From positions 124,001-188,000 of the forward strand of contig JAOTWS010000002.1 of the NCBI GenBank assembly GCA_029862745.1: DNA of 64,000 nucleotides, written 5' to 3'. This stretch comes from Nitrosopumilus sp. (GTDB taxonomy: Archaea; Thermoproteota; Nitrososphaeria; Nitrososphaerales; Nitrosopumilaceae). Position numbers and translations under genes: made by a program. Position 1 is the first letter of the stretch; each line of letters begins with the position of its first letter. Below the pieces are notes generated by a model, which searched no databases, was not told where the DNA came from, and saw only the letters and a list, made by a program, of their open reading frames with translations. Below are positions 44,245-53,915 of the stretch, one piece after another.

Positions 44245-44400
44245 CTAATTGTATCTCTCAGCTAATCTATATCGCATGTATTTGTCATCTGGTGAAAATT
44301 TAGCAGGGTGTACTGAAATCGTCTCTTCCCCACACTTGGGGCACTTTTCTTTTAAAGTATAATGATTATACTTTGAACATTTTCTTAATAGGAATCTCAT
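44245..44400 (-). CDS. nop10: H/ACA ribonucleoprotein protein Nop10
   Basis: 51 residues, too short for a routine ORF cut-off. The family is clear: MRFLLRKC at the start, [11 protein letters not shown] (14-24) and [15 protein letters not shown] (31-45). Nop10 holds Cbf5 and the guide RNA together for rRNA pseudouridylation. Archaeal Nop10 normally binds zinc through CxxC twice. Here the first pair reads C8-S-K-Y11, so one ligand is missing, with H13 as a possible substitute; the second pair (C20, C23) is intact. Starts 1 bp after the aIF2-alpha stop, the standard archaeal operon order. Confidence 0.92.
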   Translation of the reverse strand: MRFLLRKCSKYNHYTLKEKCPKCGEETISVHPAKFSPDDKYMRYRLAERYN

Positions 44401-44401
44401 C

Positions 44402-45199
44402 TTAATTATCTCTTGTTTTCTTTGATTCTTCTCTAGTAAATTTGAATGAACCTTTTTTCTTTTCTATATTTGTTTGAATTTCTTCAATAATTGGTTTTAA
44501 TGATTTTTCAGCAGATTTGAAATTCTCTGAAGTAATTGACAATCTATATTTTGGTGCACCCAAATATGTGATATCTATAGTAGAATCTTTTTTTAATATA
44601 TCTAGTAATATTTTTTTAATAATTTCAACTCCATCTGATTTTTCACTTGTGATTTCCATAATGCCTCTAATTTCAACTGATGGAAGTTTAATTTTTGAGC
44701 AAATTTCTTCAATTACTGTTACTGTTTTTTTTGCAATCTTTAATTCTTTTACAGATTCAATTCCATTTCTTCCAATTTCTATAAATGCATCGTAAACTGA
44801 ATCAAACTTTGAATATATACTATCTTCCAATTTTTCAATTTCTTCATCTGTTAATTTTGCTTTTTCTTTAACATTTTGTAATATTGTTTTACCTTTTTCA
44901 AATTTCTTAACTTCCTTCAGCTTTTGTTTTTTCTGATCTTTTGATACTTGTTTTAATGATAAATCAATATCTCCTCGTTGAGAATTTACTTTTTTAACAA
45001 GGAGAACTTTTTTCTCACCATCTCTGACAAATCTACTTACTGATCTAATCCAACCTGGAGCAATCTCTGAGATATGTAAAAATCCTTGAATACCGCCGTA
45101 TTCATCTAATGTGACATATGCCCCATGATCCATTACCTTTGTAACTGTAGCTAGAACAATTTCACCCTGTTCAGGCATTTCTTGAATTTCAGTAGACAT
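44402..45199 (-). CDS. Translation initiation factor aIF2, alpha subunit
   Basis: 265 residues. The N-terminal S1/OB domain (about 8-85) reads [23 protein letters not shown] and [23 protein letters not shown], a helical domain follows (about 90-170), and an alpha-beta C-terminal domain (about 175-265) contacts the gamma subunit. With aIF2-gamma at 41743 it delivers initiator tRNA. nop10 follows by 1 bp. The S27e and L44e genes that often precede it in other archaea are not here; the corrinoid adenosyltransferase gene is upstream instead. Confidence 0.95.
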   Translation of the reverse strand: MSTEIQEMPEQGEIVLATVTKVMDHGAYVTLDEYGGIQGFLHISEIAPGWIRSVSRFVRDGEKKVLLVKKVNSQRGDIDLSLKQVSKDQKKQKLKEVKKFEKGKTILQNVKEKAKLTDEEIEKLEDSIYSKFDSVYDAFIEIGRNGIESVKELKIAKKTVTVIEEICSKIKLPSVEIRGIMEITSEKSDGVEIIKKILLDILKKDSTIDITYLGAPKYRLSITSENFKSAEKSLKPIIEEIQTNIEKKKGSFKFTREESKKTRDN

Positions 45200-45239
45200 T
45201 TCTTCTAAAACTTATTCATGCGTAATTTAATGTTGCTGG

Positions 45240-45782
45240 TTAGAAATCAATTCCCTTCTTAGCTTTTATGCCATGCTGAAATGGATGTTTAATCTCTTTC
45301 ATTTCAGTTACTAGATCCGCTATTTCAATTACTTTGTTTGTGGCATAGTTTCCTGTTAATACTAAATCCATTGATTGTGGTTTTGATTTGATTATGTTAA
45401 GAACATCCTCTACTGCAATCAATCCAAGATTTACTGCATAATTAATCTCATCTAAAATTACTATATCGTATTTTCCTGATTGAATTTTTTCATTACTGAT
45501 TCTAACTGCCTCTTTTGCAATTTTTTCATGATCTCCTTTTGGACTTTTGTCATCAATTATTCCAACAAATCCTTTGCCTACAGCAATCATCTCAAATTCA
45601 GGCTCAAGTCTTTTAGAAGAATCCATTTCACCATAGTGCCATGAACCTTTAATGAATTGAATCATGCAAATTTTTTTCCCATAACCTGTTGCTCGTAATG
45701 CAATTCCTAATGCTGCAGTTGTTTTCCCCTTACCTTTTCCTGTATATACAATAGTTAATCCATACTTTTCCATAGTCAGCAT
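45240..45782 (-). CDS. cobA: Corrinoid adenosyltransferase, CobA/BtuR type
   Basis: 180 residues. It adds the adenosyl group to Co(I) corrinoids. The nucleotide-binding loop is GKGKGKTTAALG near 15-26, followed by the family phrase IQFIKGSWHYGEM near 42-54 and VILDEINYAVNLGLI near 108-122. It precedes the translation pair aIF2-alpha/nop10 on the same strand and is divergent from cbiA, the next cobalamin gene. The short 79-bp gap between them must hold two promoters. Confidence 0.94.
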   Translation of the reverse strand: MLTMEKYGLTIVYTGKGKGKTTAALGIALRATGYGKKICMIQFIKGSWHYGEMDSSKRLEPEFEMIAVGKGFVGIIDDKSPKGDHEKIAKEAVRISNEKIQSGKYDIVILDEINYAVNLGLIAVEDVLNIIKSKPQSMDLVLTGNYATNKVIEIADLVTEMKEIKHPFQHGIKAKKGIDF

Positions 45783-45861
45783 TCAAAGGATATGGGTAAA
45801 AACATTCGGTATTTTTTAAAAAAGTATCAATTTAAATAAAAAATGATTCTAGTCATACGAA

Positions 45862-47217
45862 TTGCAAATTCCTAGGATTGTATTAGCAGGCACTACAAGT
45901 GGAGTTGGAAAAACATCCATCACATGTTCTATTATTCATGCTTTACAAAAACGAGGTTACTCAGTACAACCATTTAAAGTAGGTCCTGATTACATTGATC
46001 CAAGTTATCTTTCAAGTATCTCAAAACGTGAAACATATAACTTAGATGTTTGGCTAATGGGAAAAAATCAAGTTTTGAATAGTTTTATTGTAAATTCAAA
46101 ATCAAGTGTATCTGTAATTGAGGGCGTGATGGGTTACTACGATGGTTTTAGTGGAAATTCAAATTATGCTAGTACTCATCATGTAGCTTCAATTACAAAA
46201 TCTCCTGTACTCTTGGTTTTGGATGCAAGTAAAACAGCTCGTTCTATTGCTGCAACTGCACTTGGGTTTCAAAAATTTCATCGAAATTCACGCATTGCTG
46301 GAATTATTCTTAACAAAATAAGTAGCAAGAAGCATGAATTTTTATGTAAATCTGCGCTAGAAAAAACTAAAATTCCAATAATTGGCATTATTTCAAAAAA
46401 TCCAATCCTAAATTTGGAATCACGTCATTTAGGGTTGATATCCACACTAGATAATAACACACTAAAAAATCAAATTAGAAAAATATCAAAAATAATTTCA
46501 AAATGTTTAGATGTGGATCAAATTATCAAAATTATAAAAAATCCAATCACTTTACCACAAAAATCAAAACACATACACAAAAAACAGAAAACTACAATTG
46601 CAGTTGCTCGTGACACTTCGTTCAATTTCTATTATCAAGATAATCTTGAAGCACTACAACGTGAAGGAGCAAATCTAAAATTCTTTAGCCCTGTTAATGA
46701 TAAAAAAATACCAAAATGTGATGGACTCTATATTGGAGGAGGATTTCCTGAAGTTTTAAGTAATTTACTTGAAAAAAATATCACTATGAAAAAAATAATT
46801 AAAAAAATGGCTGAAGACAATCTTCCAATATATGCCGAATGTGGTGGATTGATGTATCTAACAAAATCTATTATTTCAGATAACAAAAATCACAAAATGG
46901 TTGGTTTATTTGATGCTGAAACCAAAATGACAAAGAAAATGAGACTTAATTATACTAAAGGAAAGATCACTCAAAAAAACCCCATCTCAGACAAATTACA
47001 TAATTTTCAGGGTCATGAATTTCATTATTCACAATTAGATTCCATTTCATCTGATTCAAAATTTGTGTATGATTTAGAAATTGGTGAGGGAATAAAAAAA
47101 CATCAAGACGGGATGCTAGTACACAACACACTTGCTTCTTATGGTCATCTCTATTTTGATAGTTCAAATTATGCGCAAGTTTTTGTTAAAAATTGTATAG
47201 ACTATTCACGAAGCTGA
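45862..47217 (+). CDS. cbiA: Cobyrinate a,c-diamide synthase
   Basis: 451 residues, TTG start. It amidates the a and c side chains of cobyrinic acid using glutamine. An N-terminal P-loop of the dethiobiotin-synthetase type (AGTTSGVGKTSI, about 9-20) is followed by VKVGPDYIDPSYLS-like substrate segments. The C-terminal triad glutaminase domain has GLYIGGGFPE near 292-301 and the nucleophile Cys in YAECGGLMYL near 330. The tail overlaps the end of cbiC on the other strand by 12 bp. It is the only cobalamin gene of this block on the plus strand. Confidence 0.94.
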   Translation: MQIPRIVLAGTTSGVGKTSITCSIIHALQKRGYSVQPFKVGPDYIDPSYLSSISKRETYNLDVWLMGKNQVLNSFIVNSKSSVSVIEGVMGYYDGFSGNSNYASTHHVASITKSPVLLVLDASKTARSIAATALGFQKFHRNSRIAGIILNKISSKKHEFLCKSALEKTKIPIIGIISKNPILNLESRHLGLISTLDNNTLKNQIRKISKIISKCLDVDQIIKIIKNPITLPQKSKHIHKKQKTTIAVARDTSFNFYYQDNLEALQREGANLKFFSPVNDKKIPKCDGLYIGGGFPEVLSNLLEKNITMKKIIKKMAEDNLPIYAECGGLMYLTKSIISDNKNHKMVGLFDAETKMTKKMRLNYTKGKITQKNPISDKLHNFQGHEFHYSQLDSISSDSKFVYDLEIGEGIKKHQDGMLVHNTLASYGHLYFDSSNYAQVFVKNCIDYSRS

Positions 47218-47847
47218 TTCTGCTCTAATTAATTTAAAAATTGCATTGATTATGGCAGAAGCTGATGAGCTACCACCTTTTCTACCAATATTTGTAATAA
47301 ATGGAGCACCTTCTAACTTTGATAATTGCTCTTTTGATTCAGCAGCACAGATGAATCCCACTGGAATTCCAATTATTAATGCAGGTCTGATAATATCTTC
47401 CTTCACCATCTGAATTACTTCTTGAAGAGCAGTAGGGGCATTGCCAATAGCTACTATACCTCCATCAATATTTGATTTAGCTACTCTCATGGATACCTGG
47501 GAGCGTGTCTTCCCTTCTTTTTTTGCTAATTCCATTATTTCTGGATTGGATATATTGCAAACTATGTTGTTTTTAAAATCTTTAAGATTTTGCTTATTCA
47601 GGCCTCCAATCACTCCATTAACATCAACTACTATACTGCAGCCATTTCTTAAAGCATCCATGCCACTTTGAATTGCATCCTTGTGAAAAATAATTTTATT
47701 TTTATTTGCAAAATCAAAGTCTGCTGTTGAATGAATTACTCTTCTCACAATTGGCCATTCCTTTTCATTATATTGATGTGTACCAATTTCATCTTCAATC
47801 ATTTGCATACTGGCATCTTCAATTGATTGACCTTTTTTAGTTTGCAT
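47206..47847 (-). CDS. cbiC: Cobalt-precorrin-8 methylmutase
   Basis: 213 residues. It shifts the methyl group from C11 to C12 to give cobyrinate. The catalytic His is in RRVIHSTADFDFA near 36-48, and GNAPTALQEV near 137 and GIPVGFICAAESKEQL near 159-174 are family signatures. Last gene of the cbiD-cbiG-cbiX-cbiC run; it overlaps cbiX by 11 bp. Confidence 0.94.
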   Translation of the reverse strand: MQTKKGQSIEDASMQMIEDEIGTHQYNEKEWPIVRRVIHSTADFDFANKNKIIFHKDAIQSGMDALRNGCSIVVDVNGVIGGLNKQNLKDFKNNIVCNISNPEIMELAKKEGKTRSQVSMRVAKSNIDGGIVAIGNAPTALQEVIQMVKEDIIRPALIIGIPVGFICAAESKEQLSKLEGAPFITNIGRKGGSSSASAIINAIFKLIRAESAS

Positions 47848-48589
47848 TTTCTACCTCTCTTGCTCTCTCTGATATCAAATCTATCATTTTTTTATCAGTT
47901 CCTAAATGTTTGGTAATGAAAGTTTTTTCTATATTAGAATTTTTTAGTGCTGGTATCAAATCATTATTTATATCATTTTTTACGTGTGCTCCTTCATGAA
48001 GAAAATAAAAAACAATAACTAGTACTTTTGGATTATCCTTTTCACATTTTTGTATACCTTTAAAAATATCTGGTTGTTCTATTTCCAACCAACATCTACT
48101 TACATTTCTATATGAATTATTTAATCCAGTAACAATATAATTTAACGACATTTGAGCATTAGGATCTTTACTTCCATGCCCTATAATCATTACATCTACA
48201 TCTTTTTTTGGAAGAGTGATTTGATTTTCTTGTAATGTTTTGGATATTCTATTTTCAACAATATCTATCAAAGTTTTGTGCATGCTCATAGGTTTAGTGA
48301 CAACAAATTTTACATTGGTATCTTTTTGGAATTTCATTACATCCGTAACTGCATTCTTTACTTTTTTACCTGGATACAAAAAATAAGGAACTATAGTCAA
48401 AGAATCAATATCTTGTTTGAGACACTTAGTAATTCCATCTTCGATATATGGTGGTTCAACCTCTAGAAAACAAAAATCAACAAACTCATAGCCGCCTTTT
48501 GCATGAATTCCTTTGCAAATTATCTCTAATTCTTCAGAAGCCTCTCTTTCCCTGCTTCCTCTATCAATTAGTAGTAATCCTCTTTTCAA
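47837..48589 (-). CDS. cbiX: Sirohydrochlorin cobaltochelatase, two-domain CbiX with inactive N-terminal half
   Basis: 250 residues, two tandem CbiX domains (about 1-115 and 130-245). It should insert cobalt into sirohydrochlorin. In the second domain both metal-binding His are present (H138 in IIGHGSKD and H202 in HEGAHVKND). In the first domain they are replaced (R10 in IDRGSRE and K76 in PGKKVKN). The catalytic site therefore appears to be in the C-terminal half only. It overlaps cbiG by 4 bp and cbiC by 11 bp. Confidence 0.9.
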   Translation of the reverse strand: MKRGLLLIDRGSREREASEELEIICKGIHAKGGYEFVDFCFLEVEPPYIEDGITKCLKQDIDSLTIVPYFLYPGKKVKNAVTDVMKFQKDTNVKFVVTKPMSMHKTLIDIVENRISKTLQENQITLPKKDVDVMIIGHGSKDPNAQMSLNYIVTGLNNSYRNVSRCWLEIEQPDIFKGIQKCEKDNPKVLVIVFYFLHEGAHVKNDINNDLIPALKNSNIEKTFITKHLGTDKKMIDLISERAREVENAN

Positions 48590-49644
48590 TTCAAAATCCT
48601 CGCTATTGCTATTGTCAAATTTGGTGGGAATTTTTGCTTTTCTACAATCAATTCTCCTCCAGAAACCTTGATGGCTGCAGCTTCAGATACACTTGGAGTT
48701 CCTTCAAACGCTCTTACAGTTTCTGATGGGTTTGGAGCAGAAATCTCATCTAAATCCTCTTTGCTTACATATTCAACAGGAATATCCATTTCTTCTCCAA
48801 GATCTATCAATCCTTGTACATCCTGTGGTTTTTTTATTGAAACAAGTTTTACAACCGACTTTGAACTTAGTTTAAATTTTTCTAAACAAAACTCAATTCC
48901 TTCTTTGATTGTCTCTTTTGTAGTGTCCCAGTGTAATCCAACACCTATCACTAAGCTTGGAGGACGATATATTACAGATTGTTTAGATAACTCTCCATCG
49001 ATTATTTTATCCGAAATTATGAGATATGCTTTAGAGTTTGATTTTTTTAAATCTTGTAAATTTTCATAAATTGAAACATTTTTTGGCAATTCTTTACACC
49101 ATTTTTTATTACCTGCATCTTGAAAAACTCCTATAGGTTCCTCATTTACCATATGTGCACTAATTTTAGTTACGGTTGAATCATCATCGATTTTCCAATT
49201 AAATTCTCTTCCAACAAGATCAACTGCTATAGTTTTGTTAACATCAGCTGCAGTAGTTATTACTGGTAAAGATCCTAATTTTTCTGCTATTTCTTGAGTT
49301 AATTCATTAGCTCCTCCAATATGACCAGATAATACACTAATTACAAAATTTATTTTATCATCAATCACAATTACTGCAGGATCTGTTTTTTTATCTTTCA
49401 AATGAGGTGCAATCAATCTAATTACTGCACCTAATGAAAAAAGACAGATTAATGCATTATTGTTTTTAAAAAGTTCAACAATTTTCTCTGATGTAGGCTC
49501 AGAATACCATATAATCTCATTATCCCCATTTGATAATTTCAAGGGACCAAAAACGCTCCATTCTGGAAATAGTTTTTTTAAATTTTGTCCAATTTTAACT
49601 CCATTTTTGGTAATTGCAAGAACTGAAGTCTTCTCCATACACAA
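48586..49644 (-). CDS. cbiG: Cobalt-precorrin-5A hydrolase
   Basis: 352 residues. It opens the delta-lactone ring and releases acetaldehyde. The N-terminal CbiG domain has FSLGAVIRLIAPHLKDKKTDPA and the SGHIGGANELT loop near 114-124; the C-terminal CbiG domain has VIGVGLHWDTT near 236 and LAxxD-like segments. Full two-domain form, not fused to CbiH. ATGs at residues 1 and 3 are both possible. It follows cbiD by 25 bp and overlaps cbiX. Confidence 0.93.
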   Translation of the reverse strand: MCMEKTSVLAITKNGVKIGQNLKKLFPEWSVFGPLKLSNGDNEIIWYSEPTSEKIVELFKNNNALICLFSLGAVIRLIAPHLKDKKTDPAVIVIDDKINFVISVLSGHIGGANELTQEIAEKLGSLPVITTAADVNKTIAVDLVGREFNWKIDDDSTVTKISAHMVNEEPIGVFQDAGNKKWCKELPKNVSIYENLQDLKKSNSKAYLIISDKIIDGELSKQSVIYRPPSLVIGVGLHWDTTKETIKEGIEFCLEKFKLSSKSVVKLVSIKKPQDVQGLIDLGEEMDIPVEYVSKEDLDEISAPNPSETVRAFEGTPSVSEAAAIKVSGGELIVEKQKFPPNLTIAIARILN

Positions 49645-49669
49645 AACTTTCCAACTTTAATAAAATACC

Positions 49670-50755
49670 TTACTCTTCTGATTTTCTAGCAAGAATACTT
49701 CCATCAAAATCAAATAATATTACCTCAATTGGAACTTTTTCCTCTGAATGTTTTCTCATATGTTTATAGGTCTCATTACAAATTAATTCAAAAAATCCAT
49801 TGACATTATTCTCATGAATTATTTCAGAAACATGTCTGGCTGTATTTGCTTTTTTAATACTTTTAATCACTAATTCATTTGCGTTTGCTCTTCTTGCTAA
49901 TTCTGAAAGAAAGTTCATATCTACTTTAGAGCCTTTAACGTGAGTTTGTTTTATACCTGCAGCCATTTTGGTAAGTTTTCCAATAAAGCCAACAACATAT
50001 GCTTTTTTAATATTTTTTTTACTACATTGCTGAATTGTATAACCTGAAAAATCACCCATCTGTATAAAACAGTGTTCTGGTAAATCTAAAATTTTTTTTG
50101 CATAATCTTCACTTCTTCCACCTGTTGTAAGAACTACGGTATAATTTCCCATGGCAATTGCTACATCCAAATTTTGTCTTATTGATGCTGCATAAGATGC
50201 TGTAGAAAACGGAATAACAATTCCACTAGTACCTAAAATAGAAATTCCATTTTTAATCCCTAATCTTGGATTATCTGTTTTTAGTGCCAACTCTCTTCCT
50301 TTTGGAACAGAAATTACAACTCTGAATCCTTTCTTTTTAAGAATTTTTTCACCTATTGATCTTAAGTTCTCATCAATCATTTTCTTAGGTACTGGATTTA
50401 TTGCTGGTTTATTAATCTCCAAACCTAATCCAGGTTTAGTGACAATTCCAACCCCTTCTCCACCATCAATGTCAATTTGATTTACTTTGTCTGTAAATGA
50501 CAGCTCTACAATAATTTTTGCACCGTGAGTTACATCTGGATCATCTCCACCATTCTTAATCACGGAACACTTTGCTCTATTGGAATCAAATTCACAAGAA
50601 TAAATTGGAATTTCAATAAAAGATCGTTTTGGTAGCAAAATATCGATATTTTCAATTTTTTGCTGATTCATAATTGACAACAATGCAGCCTTGGCTGCTG
50701 CCGTAGCCGAACTTCCAGTTGTATATCCTGTCTTTAATTTTGTCTTTTCTTCCAC
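49670..50755 (-). CDS. cbiD: Cobalt-precorrin-5B C1-methyltransferase
   Basis: 361 residues. It methylates C1 after CbiG has acted. Family signatures are KTGYTTGSSATAAAKAA at the start and KNGGDDPDVTHGAKI near 66-80. GTSGIVIPFSTASYAASIRQNLDVA near 174-198 is also typical. First gene of the minus-strand cobalamin run, so its promoter lies in the 95-bp gap before the divergent epimerase-like gene. Confidence 0.95.
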   Translation of the reverse strand: MEEKTKLKTGYTTGSSATAAAKAALLSIMNQQKIENIDILLPKRSFIEIPIYSCEFDSNRAKCSVIKNGGDDPDVTHGAKIIVELSFTDKVNQIDIDGGEGVGIVTKPGLGLEINKPAINPVPKKMIDENLRSIGEKILKKKGFRVVISVPKGRELALKTDNPRLGIKNGISILGTSGIVIPFSTASYAASIRQNLDVAIAMGNYTVVLTTGGRSEDYAKKILDLPEHCFIQMGDFSGYTIQQCSKKNIKKAYVVGFIGKLTKMAAGIKQTHVKGSKVDMNFLSELARRANANELVIKSIKKANTARHVSEIIHENNVNGFFELICNETYKHMRKHSEEKVPIEVILFDFDGSILARKSEE

Positions 50756-50850
50756 ACATTTACTGTATTCATTTTGCTGTATTAACTCTTATTTGATAAT
50801 TTTCAAAATATTCTACATAGATTTAAAATTAAAACTGATTTGATATTATT

Positions 50851-51720
50851 ATGGCAAAATACAAGAAAATAGTAATTACTGGATCTAATGGGTTTGTAGC
50901 TAAACATCTAAGAAAATATTTATCTGAAAAAAATATTCAGTTATTATCAATATCAAGAAATAATTTTAAAAAATTTAAAAATGAATCAAAAATTATCTCA
51001 AACAATTACAATGAAAACAATCTCCTCAAACAATTACAAAATTCTGATGCATTAATTCATCTCATTGGTATTGGTAAACAATCTGTAAATACTAATTATA
51101 ACATGATAAATGTTGAAATCACAAAAAATATTGTAAATTTATGTAAAAAAGCGAAAATTAAAAAAATTGTTTATCTGAGTGGTTTGGGTGTTTCAATAAA
51201 TTCGTCCACAGGATATTTTATTTCTAAATATAATGCTGAAAAAATTATCATTAATTCTGGGTTGGATTATACAATTTTTAGACCTTCGTATATTGTTGGA
51301 AAAGATGATCATTTCACAAAATATCTAAAAAAACAAATTAAACATGGAGAAATTAAAATTCCAGGTTCTGGAAACTATCTCATACAACCAATCTATATTG
51401 ATGATGTTGTAGAAATCATTTTTCAATCCGTTTTTCAATCCAAATTTAGAAATAAAATAATTGATCTTGTTGGTCCTAATAATTTAACTTTCAAGAAATA
51501 TGTTCAACTTTTTTCTAAAGGAACTAAAACAAATATTAAAAAAATTGATTTAGAATACGCATATCATGCTGCCATTACTAATACAAAATCTGATTTTAAC
51601 ACAGATGATCTAAATATTCTAATTGGTAATTTCAAGGGAACTCATCAAAAATTAAGAAAATTTACTAAAATTAAATTTCACTCAATCTTGGAATTATTAG
51701 AGACTGGTAGATTGCTTTAG
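50851..51720 (+). CDS. NAD(P)-binding epimerase/NDUFA9-like atypical SDR
   Basis: 289 residues. The Rossmann motif [16 protein letters not shown] near 8-23 and the VYLSGLGVS strand near 110-118, with [12 protein letters not shown] near 126-137 (YxxxK), make it an extended or atypical SDR. It resembles the complex I assembly-type NDUFA9 and YwnB-like proteins that keep the fold but may only bind NADPH. The sequence is very rich in Lys, Ile and Asn. It overlaps the end of metK on the other strand by 24 bp. Substrate unknown. Confidence 0.8.
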   Translation: MAKYKKIVITGSNGFVAKHLRKYLSEKNIQLLSISRNNFKKFKNESKIISNNYNENNLLKQLQNSDALIHLIGIGKQSVNTNYNMINVEITKNIVNLCKKAKIKKIVYLSGLGVSINSSTGYFISKYNAEKIIINSGLDYTIFRPSYIVGKDDHFTKYLKKQIKHGEIKIPGSGNYLIQPIYIDDVVEIIFQSVFQSKFRNKIIDLVGPNNLTFKKYVQLFSKGTKTNIKKIDLEYAYHAAITNTKSDFNTDDLNILIGNFKGTHQKLRKFTKIKFHSILELLETGRLL

Positions 51721-52863
51721 TGTTTGAGCTTTGTCTGTCTTTTCCCAAGTAAATTCTGGTTCCTCTCTTCCAAAATGACCATATGAAGCAGTTTTTCTAT
51801 AAATTGGTCTCTTCAAATCTAACTGTGATATGATTCCTGATGGTCTCATATCAAAATTCTTTCTTACTAGTTCTTCTATTTTATTTTCTGGAATTTTGTT
51901 CGTTCCAAACGTATTAACATGAAGTGATACTGGTTCAGCAACTCCTATTGCATATGCGAGTTGTACCTCACATCTATCAGCTAATTCTGCTGCAACTAGA
52001 TTTTTTGCAATATATCTACACATGTAACATGCGGATCTATCTACTTTTGAAGGATCCTTTCCTGAAAATGCTCCACCACCATGTCTTCCGAATCCTCCAT
52101 ACGTATCTACAATGATTTTTCTTCCAGTTAAACCTGCATCTCCATGTGGTCCGCCAATTACAAATTTTCCAGTAGGATTAATGTGAATTTTTATTTCTTC
52201 ATTCCAAAGCTCTCCTAAAACTGGCTTGATCACTTTACTGATTATCTCTCTTGAAATTTCCTCTTGAGAAATCTCAGGTGAATGTTGTGTTGAAACTACG
52301 ACTGTTTCAATTTTTGTAGGTTTGTTATCATCATATCTTACAGAAACCTGTGTTTTTCCATCAGGTCTTATCCAAGTAAGGACATTATTTTTTCTTACTT
52401 CAGCAAGTTTCTGTGCAAGTTTTTGTGAAAGTAAAATTGGCATAGGCATAAGCTCTTTAGTTTCATTTGTTGCATATCCAAACATCAGTCCCTGATCACC
52501 GGCACCTTGCTCTTTATCTTTAGTTGGAGTAACACCTTGACTAATATCCGGACTTTGTGCATGAAGACGTAATGTTATTTCACAAGATTCTGTATCAAAC
52601 ATCAAATCTTTGTTGTCATATCCTATCTCCCTTATTGTTTTTCTAACTAATTCTTCTTGGGCTTTTTTATCAAAATTTGCTTTTGATGTTACTTCTCCTG
52701 CAACAGCTACAAAATCTGTGGTAACCATTGTTTCAACAGCTACTCTTGAATCAGGATCTTGTCTAAGAAATTCATCTAAGAATGCATCTGAAATATTATC
52801 ACATATTTTATCTGGGTGTCCTTCAGTTACTGATTCCGATGTAAATAGAAAATTATTGGTCAT
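51697..52863 (-). CDS. metK: S-adenosylmethionine synthetase, bacterial type
   Basis: 388 residues from the ATG at 52863; the longer frame from 52890 would overlap the Sm gene. It makes SAM from methionine and ATP. It has the bacterial/eukaryotic signatures: [20 protein letters not shown] near 9-28, [12 protein letters not shown] near 115-126 and [17 protein letters not shown] near 254-270. Most archaea use an unrelated-looking archaeal MAT, so this form marks an exchange early in the thaumarchaeal lineage or before. SAM demand fits the many cobalamin methylases and radical SAM gene in the window. Confidence 0.95.
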   Translation of the reverse strand: MTNNFLFTSESVTEGHPDKICDNISDAFLDEFLRQDPDSRVAVETMVTTDFVAVAGEVTSKANFDKKAQEELVRKTIREIGYDNKDLMFDTESCEITLRLHAQSPDISQGVTPTKDKEQGAGDQGLMFGYATNETKELMPMPILLSQKLAQKLAEVRKNNVLTWIRPDGKTQVSVRYDDNKPTKIETVVVSTQHSPEISQEEISREIISKVIKPVLGELWNEEIKIHINPTGKFVIGGPHGDAGLTGRKIIVDTYGGFGRHGGGAFSGKDPSKVDRSACYMCRYIAKNLVAAELADRCEVQLAYAIGVAEPVSLHVNTFGTNKIPENKIEELVRKNFDMRPSGIISQLDLKRPIYRKTASYGHFGREEPEFTWEKTDKAQTLKQSTSL

Positions 52864-52879
52864 AAAACTACACTGTTCA

Positions 52880-53125
52880 CTAGAGTTCATTTTCTAGTTT
52901 GATAAATAATACATTATTACCTCTTACGATAACTCTTCCATAATTGGCAATTGTTTTACCATCGTGTAGTTCTTCTGCGTCTGTCATAATCAAATTCATG
53001 TATGAATCAACATTATCCATTTTTCCTTTATACTCAACTTCATTTTTGAGTCTTACTGTAACTTTCTTCTTGGTATTTTTTTGAAGAGTAGTTAGAGGTC
53101 TTTTTGCGCTAGTTGGTTGGGACAC
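52880..53125 (-). CDS. Archaeal Sm-like (LSm) RNA-binding protein
   Basis: 81 residues, GTG start. The Sm1 motif ([24 protein letters not shown], about 25-48) and Sm2 motif ([12 protein letters not shown], about 64-75) are both clear. It forms a ring that binds U-rich RNA. The N-terminal 20 residues are basic and disordered. It lies 16 bp before metK on the same strand, probably one transcript. Confidence 0.93.
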   Translation of the reverse strand: MSQPTSAKRPLTTLQKNTKKKVTVRLKNEVEYKGKMDNVDSYMNLIMTDAEELHDGKTIANYGRVIVRGNNVLFIKLENEL

Positions 53126-53227
53126 TAATTGTTCACTTGTTTTGCAACTTTGTTCTCTAGAATAAAAGCCTTGCCTCCTCTTTGAAAATTAAAATTCTTT
53201 AAATTTTTTCTTCATTTTCTAACAATT

Positions 53228-53893
53228 ATGCAAACGATTTCTACTGGTTTACAAAAATTAGATGAATTCTTAGGAGGTGGAATTCCTGTGGGTGTTATAG
53301 TAGATATTTTTGGTAGAAATGGAACTGGAAAAACTCAATTGTTATTACAACTATCGATCAATTCAATCAAAAATAACGGCAATGTTTTGTATTTGGATAC
53401 AACTGGCGGCTTCAGACCTGAGAGAATTCTTGAAATTCAAAAACAATCTAACTTTGAGTTTGATATTCTTGAAAAAATTACCGTATCTAGAATAACTAAC
53501 ACATCAGAGCAAATAAAATCAATTAGCAATATTCAAAAAAATGATTTTTCATTAATTATTATTGATAATATAACTGATTTATTTTCTTATGAATATAAGA
53601 AGGAAGAATCTATTTTTGAAAAAAATGTCTTATTTACACGATACATGCATGAACTATCTAATTTTGCAATAACAAACAAAATTCCAATTGTTGTCTCTAA
53701 TATGATTCGAAACATAGATGGAAAAGAAGTTGAGAATATGAAAAGTGCCATTGATCCTTTCACCCATATCAAAATACATCTTTTTAAAAATTCATCAAGA
53801 TTTCAAGGAGAAGTCTATTGGATTTTGAACAAAGAATATTTTTCTTACACAATTGATAAATTTGGCATATCTAATCATCCCGAAGATATTTAA
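53228..53893 (+). CDS. RecA/RadA-superfamily ATPase, RadB-like
   Basis: 221 residues, smaller than RadA and lacking its N-terminal HhH domain. Walker A is FGRNGTGKT (28-36), Walker B is LIIIDNITD near 107-115, and QTISTGLQKLDEFLGGGIPVG is the RecA-family opening. These features suit RadB-type recombination mediators or KaiC-like regulators. It is followed by a possible 37-residue membrane protein and the Lhr helicase on the same strand. Divergent from the Sm gene. Confidence 0.82.
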   Translation: MQTISTGLQKLDEFLGGGIPVGVIVDIFGRNGTGKTQLLLQLSINSIKNNGNVLYLDTTGGFRPERILEIQKQSNFEFDILEKITVSRITNTSEQIKSISNIQKNDFSLIIIDNITDLFSYEYKKEESIFEKNVLFTRYMHELSNFAITNKIPIVVSNMIRNIDGKEVENMKSAIDPFTHIKIHLFKNSSRFQGEVYWILNKEYFSYTIDKFGISNHPEDI

Positions 53894-53915
53894 TGGTCAA
53901 TCCTAAAGTTAAATT

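Noticed and set aside
48668-49069. 133-codon plus-strand frame inside cbiG
   Set aside because: Opposite-strand shadow of cbiG with Ser-rich composition and no family character.
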